A stretch of 64,000 nucleotides of DNA from Nostoc sp. MS1. GTDB taxonomy: Bacteria > Cyanobacteriota > Cyanobacteriia > Cyanobacteriales > Nostocaceae. A model generated the notes under the pieces. It made no database searches. It saw only the letters and a list, made by a program, of their open reading frames with translations, and was not told the DNA's origin. Numbering within the stretch: position 1 is the first letter of the stretch; the number at the start of each line of letters is the position of its first letter. Position numbers and translations under genes: made by a program. Of this stretch, positions 35,160 to 44,095 are shown one piece after another. The stretch is from NCBI RefSeq assembly GCF_019976755.1, contig NZ_AP023441.1, positions 3,593,501 to 3,657,500 of the forward strand, written 5' to 3'.

Positions 35160-35995
35160 TGAAGCAGGCTATGGGTATTAGCTCCTCTGATTTTGACTAT
35201 CTTCGACAGTTAATTTACACTCACTCTGCCGTCGTGTTGGATGGTGATAAAACTTATTTGGCAGAATTATATTTGCAATCAATAGCTGAGTCAGCAGGAT
35301 TTGCAACAATTAGTAGCTTCATTGCTTACCTACAACATCAACCATTTAACCATTTGCATACTCAAACTATTGAGGCATTGGTGACTAACGAAACTTCATT
35401 TTTTCGTGATACTGCACCCTTTGAAGCATTAAAAAAATCATTCTTGCCAGAATTGATCCAAAAACGTAAAATAGAGCGATCGCTAAATATTTGGTGTGCT
35501 GCTTGTTCTAACGGACAGGAACCATACAGCATTGCCATTCTCATTCGTGAACACTTTCCTTTACTTACAGATTGGTCAATCAATATAATTGCCAGTGACT
35601 TTTCTAGTAAAGCTTTAAACCGCGCTCGTCAAGGACGTTATAATCAACTAGAAATTAAGCGTGGGCTATCTCAACAATTGCGAGCAAAGTATTTTTCTCC
35701 TGTAGATAATGAGTGGCAAATTAACGATAAAATTCGCCAAATGGTTGAGTTTCAGCAAATAAATCTTATTCATTCTTGGTCAGCTTTACCCAGTATTGAT
35801 ATTATCTTTTTACGTAACGTTTTAATTTATTTCGATATACCAACTAAAAAAGCTCTCCTGGGAAAAGTTAAAGAGCAATTAAGAGTAGATGGCTACTTAT
35901 TTCTTGGTAGCGGTGAAACAACTTTCAATTTAGATGAATCATTCGAGCGTGTGCAGTTTGATAAAAGTATTTGTTATAAATTGCACAGTACTTAA
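35159..35995 (+). CDS. cheR: CheR receptor methyltransferase
   Basis: CheR methylates receptor glutamates using S-adenosylmethionine. The 278-residue protein has the N-terminal helical domain, then ETSFFRDTAPFEALK, the SAM-binding LNIWCAACSNGQEPYSIAIL, ASDFSSKALNRARQGRYN, and IIFLRNVLIYFD. The start codon overlaps the cheB stop (TAATG at 35157-35161), so translation is coupled. In the SAM motif the usual AACSTGEEPYS reads AACSNGQEPYS. With cheB it completes an adaptation pair for the receptor at 32727. Confidence 0.94.
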   Translation: MKQAMGISSSDFDYLRQLIYTHSAVVLDGDKTYLAELYLQSIAESAGFATISSFIAYLQHQPFNHLHTQTIEALVTNETSFFRDTAPFEALKKSFLPELIQKRKIERSLNIWCAACSNGQEPYSIAILIREHFPLLTDWSINIIASDFSSKALNRARQGRYNQLEIKRGLSQQLRAKYFSPVDNEWQINDKIRQMVEFQQINLIHSWSALPSIDIIFLRNVLIYFDIPTKKALLGKVKEQLRVDGYLFLGSGETTFNLDESFERVQFDKSICYKLHST

Positions 35996-36103
35996 ATTAC
36001 GTCTATCCAGCAAAAATACTAGATACTTATTTATTGTTTTCGCAATTTTCTATGAGGTTGCACAGAATATAAATTATATGATTTATCCGCGTTCATCTGT
36101 CTT

Positions 36104-36168
36104 GAAAAGTTTCCTACGGTTCGCGTAAGCGTCTCGTAAGAGAGGGAAACCCTCCTACAGAACTTTTC
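36104..36168. repeat. Dispersed GAAAAGTT...AACTTTTC element
   Basis: Eight-base inverted ends (GAAAAGTT / AACTTTTC) enclose TTCGCGTAAGCGTCTCG and GAGGGAAACCCTCCTAC, each with internal dyad symmetry. This resembles the small non-coding repeats common in Nostoc-type genomes. It lies downstream of cheR in the convergent gap and may help termination. Confidence 0.6.
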
Positions 36169-36241
36169 GCTGCGTTTATTTGCGTTCAATTATTACCGAT
36201 ATATTATATACAGCTTCATATTAATTTAGTGTTACACTTCA

Positions 36242-36712
36242 TTATTCACCCTTACCTAAAGAGAAACGTATAGGCGAAAATTGACATAGCCCATAAACTA
36301 AACATCCCCCACCCATAGCATATGCTCCCCAAACTCCCAGCCCTTCCAAGGGTTCCACTTTACGCGCAGTAGTTGTTGGCTGTTTGGGATCATAGCGAAC
36401 AGTTACTATATTACCTTTAGCAATGCGGGTGGAATCATAGTAACCTGTAAAGCGAACAGGATCACCCTTAACCTGAAACTCAATAACTGGTGCGTATGTA
36501 TCTTTTTCTTTATCTTTAATATCCCGTTCACGACGATGGAGTGTTTCTACTACTTCACCTTGGGTTTCTGTTAGTGTTGCCCGCTCATGTGCTGTTTTTT
36601 TATCTGCCCAAGAACTTAAACCTAACATTAGCAGTCCAAAAAACACAAGATAAATTCCGCTAAATCTCTCATCAAATGTAACTTGGCGAAGTTTCACATT
36701 CATGGCTAGCAA
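36242..36712 (-). CDS. DUF3592 membrane protein
   Basis: The 156-residue protein has a hydrophobic segment at about 18-35, an outer domain (about 45-125) with GEVVETLHRRER, YAPVIEFQVKGDPVRFTGYYDS and VRYDPKQPTTTARKV, and a second hydrophobic segment (about 126-143). This two-helix layout with the YDP motif is typical of DUF3592. Function is unknown. An ATG three codons later (36703) is an equally possible start. It is convergent with cheR. Confidence 0.82.
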   Translation of the reverse strand: MLAMNVKLRQVTFDERFSGIYLVFFGLLMLGLSSWADKKTAHERATLTETQGEVVETLHRRERDIKDKEKDTYAPVIEFQVKGDPVRFTGYYDSTRIAKGNIVTVRYDPKQPTTTARKVEPLEGLGVWGAYAMGGGCLVYGLCQFSPIRFSLGKGE

Positions 36713-36789
36713 TAAAATTCAAGAATGGCATTACCTAGTTAACAGAGGATTGAAGGTTAATTATGTAAACTGAGCTAAATTTTCTCAAA

Positions 36790-38247
36790 TTACGAATTAT
36801 TTTTAACGACTTTTAAACTACGCAGGCTAGGATCAGAACAACCAGTAATAAATCCGCCTAAGCTTTGAATGTGCTGTAAATACTCAAGCGCAGGTTTTGT
36901 AATCACTTCCCCTGGCATGATAACAGGGATTCCTGGTGGATAAGGACAGATGATTTCTGCACAAATGCGATCGCCTGCCTGTTCTACAGGTATCATCTCA
37001 CTAGCAGCAAAGAAAGCCTCACGGGGTGAAAGTTCTCTAATATAGCTGAAATTAGTCTCAATTTCTCTGACGGCTTGTAAAGAAGCTGGGGTAATTTCCA
37101 CAAGTTTAGTGAAAGCCTCAACTAACTGTTCAATATCAGCAGCCGTGTTCCCCAAACTAATAATAAAGGTGAGATGTTGCAAACTAGCAAATTCAGCCAC
37201 CACACCCAACTTTTCATCTAAAATTTCTTCCGCCTCAAACCCAGTTAAACCCAAACCAGAAACCGTTACAGTCAACCGCGTCCTATCTAAAGCCGTAAAC
37301 CCTGGTGATATTGTATGAGGATGCAGCACTGATAACCCAGGAATTTGACTAATTCTTTCCCTCGCTTCATCTGCAAGCTGTAAAGTCCGGGAAATCAACT
37401 CTTTACCAGACACAGCCATTTGCTGACGCGCTGCATCAAGGGAAGCCAAAAGTATATAACTAGGACTGGTAGACTGTAACAGTTGTAAAGCCTTACTGAC
37501 TCTATCAGCATCTATCCTATTACCTTGCATATGCAGCATAGAAGCCTGCGTCATTGCACCCAATACCTTATGAGTTGACTGTACAGTTAAATCTGCACCT
37601 GCGGCTAAAGCAGAGGTAGGTAATTCTGGGTGAAAAGCGAAGTGTGCGCCGTGGGCTTCATCTACAAGTAAAGGCATATTGTATTGATGGGTGATTTTGG
37701 CGATCGCTTCTAAATCACCGCATACACCGTAATATGTAGGATAGACAGTCAACACCGCCTTAGCATCAGGATGTTGTTGTAAAGCCGCTTGTACAGCATC
37801 GAGTGTGATACTGTGGGCAATATCTAAAACCGAGTCATATTCAGGGTTAAGGAAAATTGGGACAGCACCAGAGAGAATTAAACCTGCGATCGCAGATGAA
37901 TGCACATTCCGAGGCAAAATAATCTTATCCCCAGCACCACAAGTAGCGAGAATAGCCGCCTCTACGCCACAAGTAGAACCATTCACCAGAAACCAAGTCC
38001 GCACCGCACCAAACGCCGCCGCCGCCAATTCTTGCGCCTCTTGAATCACACCCTGCGGTGCTGATAGATTATCTAAATCTGCTAACTCCGTTAAATCAGC
38101 CGCAAACACAGAATTACCCAGCAAATCAGCCAAAGGTTCAGCAATACCCCTCCCCCCCTTATGTCCAGGAGTATAAAAACCCGCATGAGAACGCGCCGCA
38201 CAGGCTTTTATAGCGTCAAGTAGAGGTGTTTGGTTTTGATTGAGCAT
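36790..38247 (-). CDS. PLP-dependent Orn/Lys/Arg decarboxylase family protein
   Basis: I place the start at the ATG at 38247 (MLNQNQTPLLDAI), giving 485 residues. Twenty-nine in-frame codons further upstream are encoded by a heptamer array and are not expected to be native. The fold-type I signature is ADLTVQSTHKVLGAMTQ with the PLP lysine K227; DEAHGAHF and FYTPGHKGG are also diagnostic. Relatives decarboxylate arginine, lysine or ornithine for polyamine synthesis; the substrate cannot be read from sequence. It is divergent from the small Pro-rich frame and ychF. Confidence 0.9.
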   Translation of the reverse strand: MLNQNQTPLLDAIKACAARSHAGFYTPGHKGGRGIAEPLADLLGNSVFAADLTELADLDNLSAPQGVIQEAQELAAAAFGAVRTWFLVNGSTCGVEAAILATCGAGDKIILPRNVHSSAIAGLILSGAVPIFLNPEYDSVLDIAHSITLDAVQAALQQHPDAKAVLTVYPTYYGVCGDLEAIAKITHQYNMPLLVDEAHGAHFAFHPELPTSALAAGADLTVQSTHKVLGAMTQASMLHMQGNRIDADRVSKALQLLQSTSPSYILLASLDAARQQMAVSGKELISRTLQLADEARERISQIPGLSVLHPHTISPGFTALDRTRLTVTVSGLGLTGFEAEEILDEKLGVVAEFASLQHLTFIISLGNTAADIEQLVEAFTKLVEITPASLQAVREIETNFSYIRELSPREAFFAASEMIPVEQAGDRICAEIICPYPPGIPVIMPGEVITKPALEYLQHIQSLGGFITGCSDPSLRSLKVVKNNS

Positions 38248-38290
38248 TTTGAGGAGATGACGGGAGATAAGGGAAAGGAAGATAATAAAC

Positions 38291-38336
38291 TGTTGACTAT
38301 TGACCAATGACCAATGACCAATGACCAATGACAATT
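38291..38336. repeat. Heptamer array (TGACCAA type)
   Basis: Tandem copies of CAATGAC/TGACCAA with flanking TGTTGACTATTGAC. It lies between the divergent decarboxylase and ychF genes. Its translation creates a false N-terminal extension (MSLVIGHWSLVNSQQ) to the decarboxylase frame. Confidence 0.85.
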
Positions 38337-38413
38337 GGTATAGTCATTTAGGGGGATGTCAACGATTTAAGTTGTCATCTAGCTTGGGAAGGTCGAATGA
38401 TATATGTATTAGC

Positions 38414-38623
38414 ATGATTCAACCCTTAGCTATTTCCATTCCTGAACCACAAATTCCCACCCCTGAACCAAACCCCTTACCCAGTCCTGAACCCACACCA
38501 GGGCCAAGTATACCGGAGCCTGTACCCGAAACAGTACCCTCTCCCATTCCCCAAACGGTTCCAGGGACTATCCCCCAAACAGTACCTACTACTATTCCCC
38601 AAACTATACCGGGGCCTGTATAA
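38414..38623 (+). CDS. Small proline-rich protein, hypothetical
   Basis: From the ATG at 38414 the frame encodes 69 residues, MIQPLAISIPEPQIPTPEP followed by degenerate PxPxP and IPQTVPGT-type repeats. It has no signal peptide or recognisable domain. It ends 21 bases before ychF on the same strand, so it may be transcribed with it. Such low-complexity frames can be chance products of a repeated DNA sequence; there is no clear ribosome binding site, and I am unsure that it is expressed. Confidence 0.45.
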   Translation: MIQPLAISIPEPQIPTPEPNPLPSPEPTPGPSIPEPVPETVPSPIPQTVPGTIPQTVPTTIPQTIPGPV

Positions 38624-38644
38624 ACTCAAAATCCTACATCAAAA

Positions 38645-39736
38645 ATGCTAAGAGCCGGAATTGTCGGACTTCCTAACGTCGGAAAATCTACTTTATTTAA
38701 TGCTGTAGTCGCTAATGCTAAAGCAGAGGCGGCTAATTTCCCGTTCTGTACAATTGAACCGAATGTTGGTGTTGTTGCAGTACCGGATGAACGGTTAGAG
38801 GTGCTGTCAAAAATTTCCAGTTCGGTGCAAATTATTCCCGCACGAGTTGAGTTTGTGGATATTGCCGGCTTAGTCAAAGGCGCAAGCCAAGGTGAAGGAT
38901 TAGGTAATCAATTTTTGTCTCATATTCGAGAAGTTGATGCGATCGTTCATGTGGTACGTTGTTTTGAGAATGATGATATCATCCACGTTGCTGGTTCAGT
39001 TGACCCAGTACGCGATATTGAAATCATCAGTCTAGAACTAGGTTTATCAGATTTAGCCCAAATTGAACGCCGCATTGAACGCACCCGTAAACAAGCACGC
39101 ACCAGCAAAGATGCCCAATTTGAGATCACAGTCTTAGAAAAATTAGCAGCTGCTTTAAATGAAGGTAAATCAGCGCGTCAAATCAGCTTAACGGAAGAAG
39201 AAGCAGCCATCATTAAAGGACTGGAACTATTAACAAATAAGCCAATTATTTACGCGGCTAATGTCTCAGAAGATGAATTAGCAACGGGTAATGAATTTGT
39301 AGAAAGAGTCCGCCAAGTTGCAACCCAAGAAAATGCTCAAGTCGTTGTAGTTTCTGCTCAAGTAGAAGCGGAACTTGTAGAACTTCCAGAGGAAGATAAA
39401 GCTGATTTCTTAGAATCTTTAGGTGTGAAAGAAGGTGGATTAAAATCTTTAATTCGTGCCACGTACACCTTATTAGGATTACGCACATATTTCACCAGTG
39501 GGCCAAAAGAAACCCGCGCTTGGACAATTCACGCAGGAATGTCAGCGCCTCAAGCCGCAGGTGTAATTCACTCTGATTTTGAGCGAGGATTTATTCGCGC
39601 GGAAACCGTTGCTTATAATGATTTAGTAGCAACTGGTTCTCTTAATGCTGCGAAGGAAAAAGGCTTAGTTCGCAGTGAAGGAAAAGAGTATATCGTGCAA
39701 GAAGGCGATGTAATGTTGTTCCGATTTAACGTCTAA
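38645..39736 (+). CDS. ychF: YchF/OLA1-type P-loop NTPase
   Basis: The 363-residue protein has the OBG-type G domain: G1 in GIVGLPNVGKSTLFN, then FPFCTIEPNVG and DIAGLVKGASQGEGLGNQF. A C-terminal TGS domain contains TYFTSGPKETRAWTI and the typical end EGDVMLFRFNV. The usual NKxD is replaced by NVSE (IIYAANVSEDE), which is the known reason this family prefers ATP. YchF binds ribosomes and is involved in stress responses. Length and ends agree with the family. Confidence 0.96.
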   Translation: MLRAGIVGLPNVGKSTLFNAVVANAKAEAANFPFCTIEPNVGVVAVPDERLEVLSKISSSVQIIPARVEFVDIAGLVKGASQGEGLGNQFLSHIREVDAIVHVVRCFENDDIIHVAGSVDPVRDIEIISLELGLSDLAQIERRIERTRKQARTSKDAQFEITVLEKLAAALNEGKSARQISLTEEEAAIIKGLELLTNKPIIYAANVSEDELATGNEFVERVRQVATQENAQVVVVSAQVEAELVELPEEDKADFLESLGVKEGGLKSLIRATYTLLGLRTYFTSGPKETRAWTIHAGMSAPQAAGVIHSDFERGFIRAETVAYNDLVATGSLNAAKEKGLVRSEGKEYIVQEGDVMLFRFNV

Positions 39737-39768
39737 TTATAAGGACGCGATTCGTCGCGTCTTTATAA
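39737..39768. terminator. Bidirectional terminator between ychF and the next gene
   Basis: TTATAAGGACGCGA and TCGCGTCTTTATAA form a 14-pair stem (one G-U) with a TTCG loop. It begins at the ychF stop and reaches into the stop region of the convergent minus-strand gene. The symmetric A/T flanks allow termination in both directions. Confidence 0.8.
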
Positions 39769-40677
39769 GATATTATCTCCTAACATATAAACATAAGCAC
39801 CGAAATTTTCATCATCTGTTCCTACAACTAAACAACCATCTGCACCAGGAATTAGTTCTATCCCTTCAACTTTATGATAATTAAAACGGTAAAGTGGTAT
39901 TAGTTGAGAGTTTTGCTGCCAGATAATTTTATTATCACGTAAACCTAAGTAACCTGCAACGTAAATAGCCGATTGAAATGGGCCATTATCTCCAGCATCG
40001 CTAGCAGAAGATATATATACAATTCCGGCTGAGTCCACTTTGGTGTCGGAAATATGCCGCACATTACCCGAAGGAAATGGTACTCTTATTTGAGTAGAAC
40101 CTATAAGATTGATTTGATATTTATTAAGATTGAAAACTCCCCAATAAATGGTAGCAGGTTCTTCTCCTTCTCCCCGATGCGCCCAAATAGCAATTAATCT
40201 CCCTTCTACATTCTGTAGTGCTAATGCTTCAAAATTACTACCTTTAGCTATTCCTGGTAATTCAAATTCTTTCAGAACAGAAATATTTTTATGATATCTA
40301 TCTAATTTAACATGATAGGCTTTGCCCGTACTGCTTAAAGCAATAAAACTATCTTTTAGTTTAGGAATAGAGGTTAAGGCTTCTAAGTCTATGGGATATT
40401 GAGTATTAGTAGGCCAATTGAGACTTAAGTATTCTGGTTGGTTTTTATCCTTAATAGTTAGAATAGCTAAACGTTCTTGATTGCTTTGTTTATTATCGTG
40501 GACTACTAAAAAGTCTCTTGAGGAATTTTCTTGGCTAATCAGTGCCACACCACTGATACCATAAAGGATACTACCGCGAACAGGTCGCCAACTTTGAGCA
40601 AAGACCTGTTGAGATATAAGTAATAGTGATACCAAAATCAATATTTTGATAACTAACTTTGTTTTTAAGTATTTCAT
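39763..40677 (-). CDS. Secreted protein of unknown function, possible beta-propeller
   Basis: A signal peptide is clear: MKYLKTK, a hydrophobic core to about residue 22, and a likely cleavage after VFAQ near residue 28. The mature region of about 275 residues has repeated beta-strand-like segments such as GVALISQE, FLVVHDNKQ, FIALSSTGKAY, FEALALQNVEGRLIAIWAHRG and GIVYISSASDAGDNGPF, suggesting a propeller like those of phytase-like esterases. I do not recognise a named family with confidence. Its stop codon lies within the shared terminator with ychF. Confidence 0.7.
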   Translation of the reverse strand: MKYLKTKLVIKILILVSLLLISQQVFAQSWRPVRGSILYGISGVALISQENSSRDFLVVHDNKQSNQERLAILTIKDKNQPEYLSLNWPTNTQYPIDLEALTSIPKLKDSFIALSSTGKAYHVKLDRYHKNISVLKEFELPGIAKGSNFEALALQNVEGRLIAIWAHRGEGEEPATIYWGVFNLNKYQINLIGSTQIRVPFPSGNVRHISDTKVDSAGIVYISSASDAGDNGPFQSAIYVAGYLGLRDNKIIWQQNSQLIPLYRFNYHKVEGIELIPGADGCLVVGTDDENFGAYVYMLGDNIL

Positions 40678-40908
40678 TAATAGTTTATGTATTGGTCATG
40701 ATCTAATCTGTGCAAATTAAAACAAATAGTTTTGCTAAACCGCAACAGTAAGATTTGGGGTAATACCAATTTTAGATTTTAGATTTCGGATTTTAGATTA
40801 AAAAATTGATTTAAAGCTTGTTGCACCAGTTTAAACTAAGACAGACTATGCCAATTTGATATATGCTAGTATTAGCAAATTATTGATAATTTTTTCTATT
40901 AAGGCTAT

Positions 40909-42012
40909 ATGACATTTTCATTTGGGATTGAACATGAAGTCGCTTTCCTTGACAAAGAAGGAAAGTTTGCTGATTTTGCATCAACAAATTTTGCTGATTT
41001 TAATCAAATTGTAGAAAGACTACCCACATATCCTAATGACCATTTGCAATTACGTGTAGGTGATGCAGGTATTAGGAAAAAGCGCTGGTATATTGAGGGT
41101 TTTGAAAGATTTGCTGATTCAGATGAGGTAATTGATTGTTTATCAAAGGGAATAGAAATTAGAACCACTATCCATTCTGATATTCAAAGTGCGATCAAAG
41201 AATTATCAGACGGTTTTAATTTATTACATGATGTTGCTGCTGAATTTGGTTTTTCACCAGTTTTAACTAGTTTCCACCCTTATAAAACCTCTTTTATACC
41301 CTATCCACCATTAAACGAATATGAAATTCAACAGTTACAAGCTTATCCAGATGAGCAAACTGCTAGTATTTATATGGTGTCATACGGGCCAGACTTAAAT
41401 ATTTCTGTTGCTGATCTACCAATTGAACGTGTAATTGATCTCGGTAAAAAATTAACTTATTACAGCCCTTACATTGTACCTTTTAGTTATAGTTCGCCTT
41501 TTTATGACGGTAAGCTGTGGAATGGTTTATCTTACAGAACATATATTAGAACTGGCAAAAGACCTGCTACTTTAGTATTTGTTCCAGATAAAGAGCAATT
41601 GATAAATAGTATGCCATCATTAACAAAAGTTGCTCGTCTACCTGCGGAAATTGGTAGAATTGAATTTAAAGCTTTTGATAGTTGTGATGACTTCTCTATT
41701 TATGCAGCATTGTTGGCATTATTAAAAGGTTTAGTGTTAGATGAATCTTTACAGGGTAGAGCGATAACTCCAGACGCACATCTACATCAATGGTCTGCAA
41801 AGTTTGGTTTTGATGCTGAAGATATATTGATGAACGCAACAACAATTTTACAAGCGGCTGAGGCTGCGTTAAAAGATGATCCAGATGTTAATTTATTAAC
41901 ACCATTAAAAGAGATGTTAACGACGAGAAAAACTACATCTCACAAATTAATCGCATTATATCAGAGTGCAGGTTCGATAGAAGAAGCTTTGAAGTGTACT
42001 TATCAGAGGTAG
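40909..42012 (+). CDS. Glutamate-cysteine ligase-like (GCS2-type) protein
   Basis: The 367-residue protein begins MTFSFGIEHEVAFLDKEGKF and has KGIEIRTTIHSDIQSAI and ARLPAEIGRIEFKAFDSCDDF. The GIEHE and IEFKAFDS motifs match the carboxylate-amine ligase fold of glutamate-cysteine ligases. Its size is near the GCS2 group, but the sequence is divergent, so the amino-acid substrates are uncertain. No glutathione synthetase gene is adjacent. A methyltransferase gene is convergent, with a dispersed repeat between. I assign the fold family but not the reaction. Confidence 0.65.
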   Translation: MTFSFGIEHEVAFLDKEGKFADFASTNFADFNQIVERLPTYPNDHLQLRVGDAGIRKKRWYIEGFERFADSDEVIDCLSKGIEIRTTIHSDIQSAIKELSDGFNLLHDVAAEFGFSPVLTSFHPYKTSFIPYPPLNEYEIQQLQAYPDEQTASIYMVSYGPDLNISVADLPIERVIDLGKKLTYYSPYIVPFSYSSPFYDGKLWNGLSYRTYIRTGKRPATLVFVPDKEQLINSMPSLTKVARLPAEIGRIEFKAFDSCDDFSIYAALLALLKGLVLDESLQGRAITPDAHLHQWSAKFGFDAEDILMNATTILQAAEAALKDDPDVNLLTPLKEMLTTRKTTSHKLIALYQSAGSIEEALKCTYQR

Positions 42013-42053
42013 GATACTGGTTTGTAGTAAGTACTGTAGTGATTAGAGAATAA

Positions 42054-42178
42054 AAGACTAAATTAAACCTAACTTGAAATCGCCAGGTTTCGACTACGCT
42101 CAACCCTCTTCTAATCATGTTAACGAGCATTGAGCGTGGTCGAAATGCGTCTTCTAAATAATTATGTCCATCTACTTA
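42054..42178. repeat. Dispersed element with TTGAGCGT-GTCGAAA motifs, short copy
   Basis: This 125-base copy corresponds to the ends of the element at 24248-24495: AAGACTAAATTAAACCTAACTT at the left and GTCCATCTACTTA at the right. It lacks the middle of the long copy. Like that copy, it lies between convergent genes and directly abuts the stop codon of the downstream minus-strand gene. Confidence 0.8.
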
Positions 42179-42871
42179 TTACAAACTCATCATTACTTGA
42201 GTTAATTCTTTAGATAAATCAATTGTAGAGTTGTCTTGTTGAAATAGCACACCTGCTAAGAAATAATAGTCTCCAGAATAGAACGCCATTTTATGTTTTC
42301 GTAATTCTTCTATGTGGTTTTTAACTTTTGCTTCTGAGCTATAGTAACCAAACTTTAAAGGTAGAATTACAAAATTACTAATATGATAGCCATATTCTTG
42401 TGCTTGGGCGATTGTACTTAGAGGATTAGAGAAGCTAGAAACTAAGAGTAGTACATTTTCGTAGCCTAAAGATAAAAGCTCATTGGTAATAGCTGCACCA
42501 TCTTCACCGCCAAATAATAAAGGCATATAAATATCATTATCTGGTGCTGGTAAATAGGGAGGATTAGCAATGAGGTAGTTAGCTTCGGGTGTAGCAGATT
42601 CAAATAAAGATGAGTTGTTTACTACATATTTATCTGTAAGGTTATATTCATCAATTGTTGAATTAGCCGCTTTCCATGCTGAAGTATTTAACTCAAATCC
42701 ATGAATAACACCATCAAACTTATTTCTGAGTAATGAGTTAATTACAGGACTACCGTCTCCTGAACCAAATTCAACAATAGAATCGGCATCATCTGAATTT
42801 CTGAGGATGAAATTCTCTATGCAATTTGAATAAAAATTTGATTCTTCAGGACAAAAAAAGATGTCTTTCAT
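42179..42871 (-). CDS. SAM-dependent methyltransferase (NPPY type)
   Basis: The 230-residue protein shows a class I methyltransferase fold: SIVEFGSGDGSPVINSLL binds SAM (about residue 33), GFELNTSAWKAA is the acidic loop, and LIANPPYLPAP carries the NPPY motif. NPPY is used by enzymes that methylate amide or amino nitrogen in proteins, nucleic acids or small molecules. It is shorter than PrmC and lacks its N-terminal domain. It lies downstream of a heme-oxygenase-fold gene on the same strand, 117 bases apart. The substrate is unknown. Confidence 0.8.
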   Translation of the reverse strand: MKDIFFCPEESNFYSNCIENFILRNSDDADSIVEFGSGDGSPVINSLLRNKFDGVIHGFELNTSAWKAANSTIDEYNLTDKYVVNNSSLFESATPEANYLIANPPYLPAPDNDIYMPLLFGGEDGAAITNELLSLGYENVLLLVSSFSNPLSTIAQAQEYGYHISNFVILPLKFGYYSSEAKVKNHIEELRKHKMAFYSGDYYFLAGVLFQQDNSTIDLSKELTQVMMSL

Positions 42872-42988
42872 GGGATATTACTTCAACCTTAATGTTAGTT
42901 AATTTGCGGAAAATTTAGACAGTAATATTTCTTTAGTGATGAATTATCACTAAAGAAATGACGTTATTGGCACAAGATAAAGAAACTT

Positions 42989-44095
42989 TTAGTTAACGGC
43001 TTCAGCTTGGCGAATGGAACGAACAACAGCTTCAGCCGCGCGATCGCTCATTAATTTCTCTTGGTCGTACCCCAGCACCAACTCCCACGCCTCATTGGGG
43101 TAACGTTCCGCTAAAGGTAAAGCTACATCCTTTAACATCCATTGTCCGTGGCGTTCATCTTCCTTGATATGCAATTCCCAATAACCCATCGCCGCATTAG
43201 ATAAGCCTAATCTTTGCGCTGCTGTTAAATAGTTGCGATAAGCCGCAGGGCCAGCCACTTCAAAGTATGTCAGTCCGCCACTGTAGCGCAGGTAATACCG
43301 TCTGCGTTCAGTTAGTAAAAAGTTATGATTGGCGCAAGCTAAAACTTCCCAAGGAACTAAATCAAAATACCCTTCTGGTTCAGTGTTCATCCCAAACTCA
43401 GCCAACATTTGCGCGAAAAATGTTGAGTGCTTGCGCGATAAACGACCGTTACCATATTCTTCCAACAGTACCCGCACCAGTGTACACTGTACCTCATTAG
43501 CAGTACCACCTAAAATTCGAGAAAGACGACTACCTTCAACCAAGCCATCAAAAGAACCGATCGCCAATAAATGACGGTAGCCAGCCTCACTCATTTCTTC
43601 ACGAATAAAGCGACTAGCTGCTGACAATGGTGGGTCTAAATCAGCGTTAGCACGGTCTATTAAAGCTTGTTTAACATCTAACTTTTGTAGTGCTGCAACA
43701 TCAACTTGTGCAAGTTCCCATTTTTGCCAAGCAGCTTCTATTTGATTGCGACAAGAGGATAAATATAGCGATCGCTCATTAGTATAATGTTGTAAATCAT
43801 CATACCAAAACAGATTTAGCCGATTGATGCGATAGAGTATCCGTTGCAAAAATCGATGTGCTAAATCATCTTGACTATCACCTTCATAAGCAGCATTAAT
43901 TGCTGTAGAAACCGCCTGTTCAAAATTACTGACAATAGTAGCTTGTTGAGCTAAATTATTATCTAAATCCTCAGTTGCCAATAGTAGTAAAAACTGCTGC
44001 TCGGCATGGTCATACTCAGTAAAATATCTTTCTTTTACCTGTGTATTTTGCTTTGCGACCTCAACAATTGGGAACATGAATAAATTGCTTTGCAT
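42989..44095 (-). CDS. Iron-containing redox enzyme, heme-oxygenase-like fold
   Basis: The 368-residue protein matches the family of heme-oxygenase-like diiron or monoiron enzymes (Haem_oxygenas_2). The C-terminal half contains YLRYSGGLTYFEVAGPAAYR and YWELHIKEDERHGQWML, where Glu, His and the ExxxH spacing supply metal ligands; FIREEMSEAGYRHLL provides more. Members oxidise small organic substrates, sometimes fatty acids or amino acids. The protein is longer than the bare domain, with about 120 extra N-terminal residues. It may be co-transcribed with the methyltransferase gene downstream. Confidence 0.78.
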   Translation of the reverse strand: MQSNLFMFPIVEVAKQNTQVKERYFTEYDHAEQQFLLLLATEDLDNNLAQQATIVSNFEQAVSTAINAAYEGDSQDDLAHRFLQRILYRINRLNLFWYDDLQHYTNERSLYLSSCRNQIEAAWQKWELAQVDVAALQKLDVKQALIDRANADLDPPLSAASRFIREEMSEAGYRHLLAIGSFDGLVEGSRLSRILGGTANEVQCTLVRVLLEEYGNGRLSRKHSTFFAQMLAEFGMNTEPEGYFDLVPWEVLACANHNFLLTERRRYYLRYSGGLTYFEVAGPAAYRNYLTAAQRLGLSNAAMGYWELHIKEDERHGQWMLKDVALPLAERYPNEAWELVLGYDQEKLMSDRAAEAVVRSIRQAEAVN

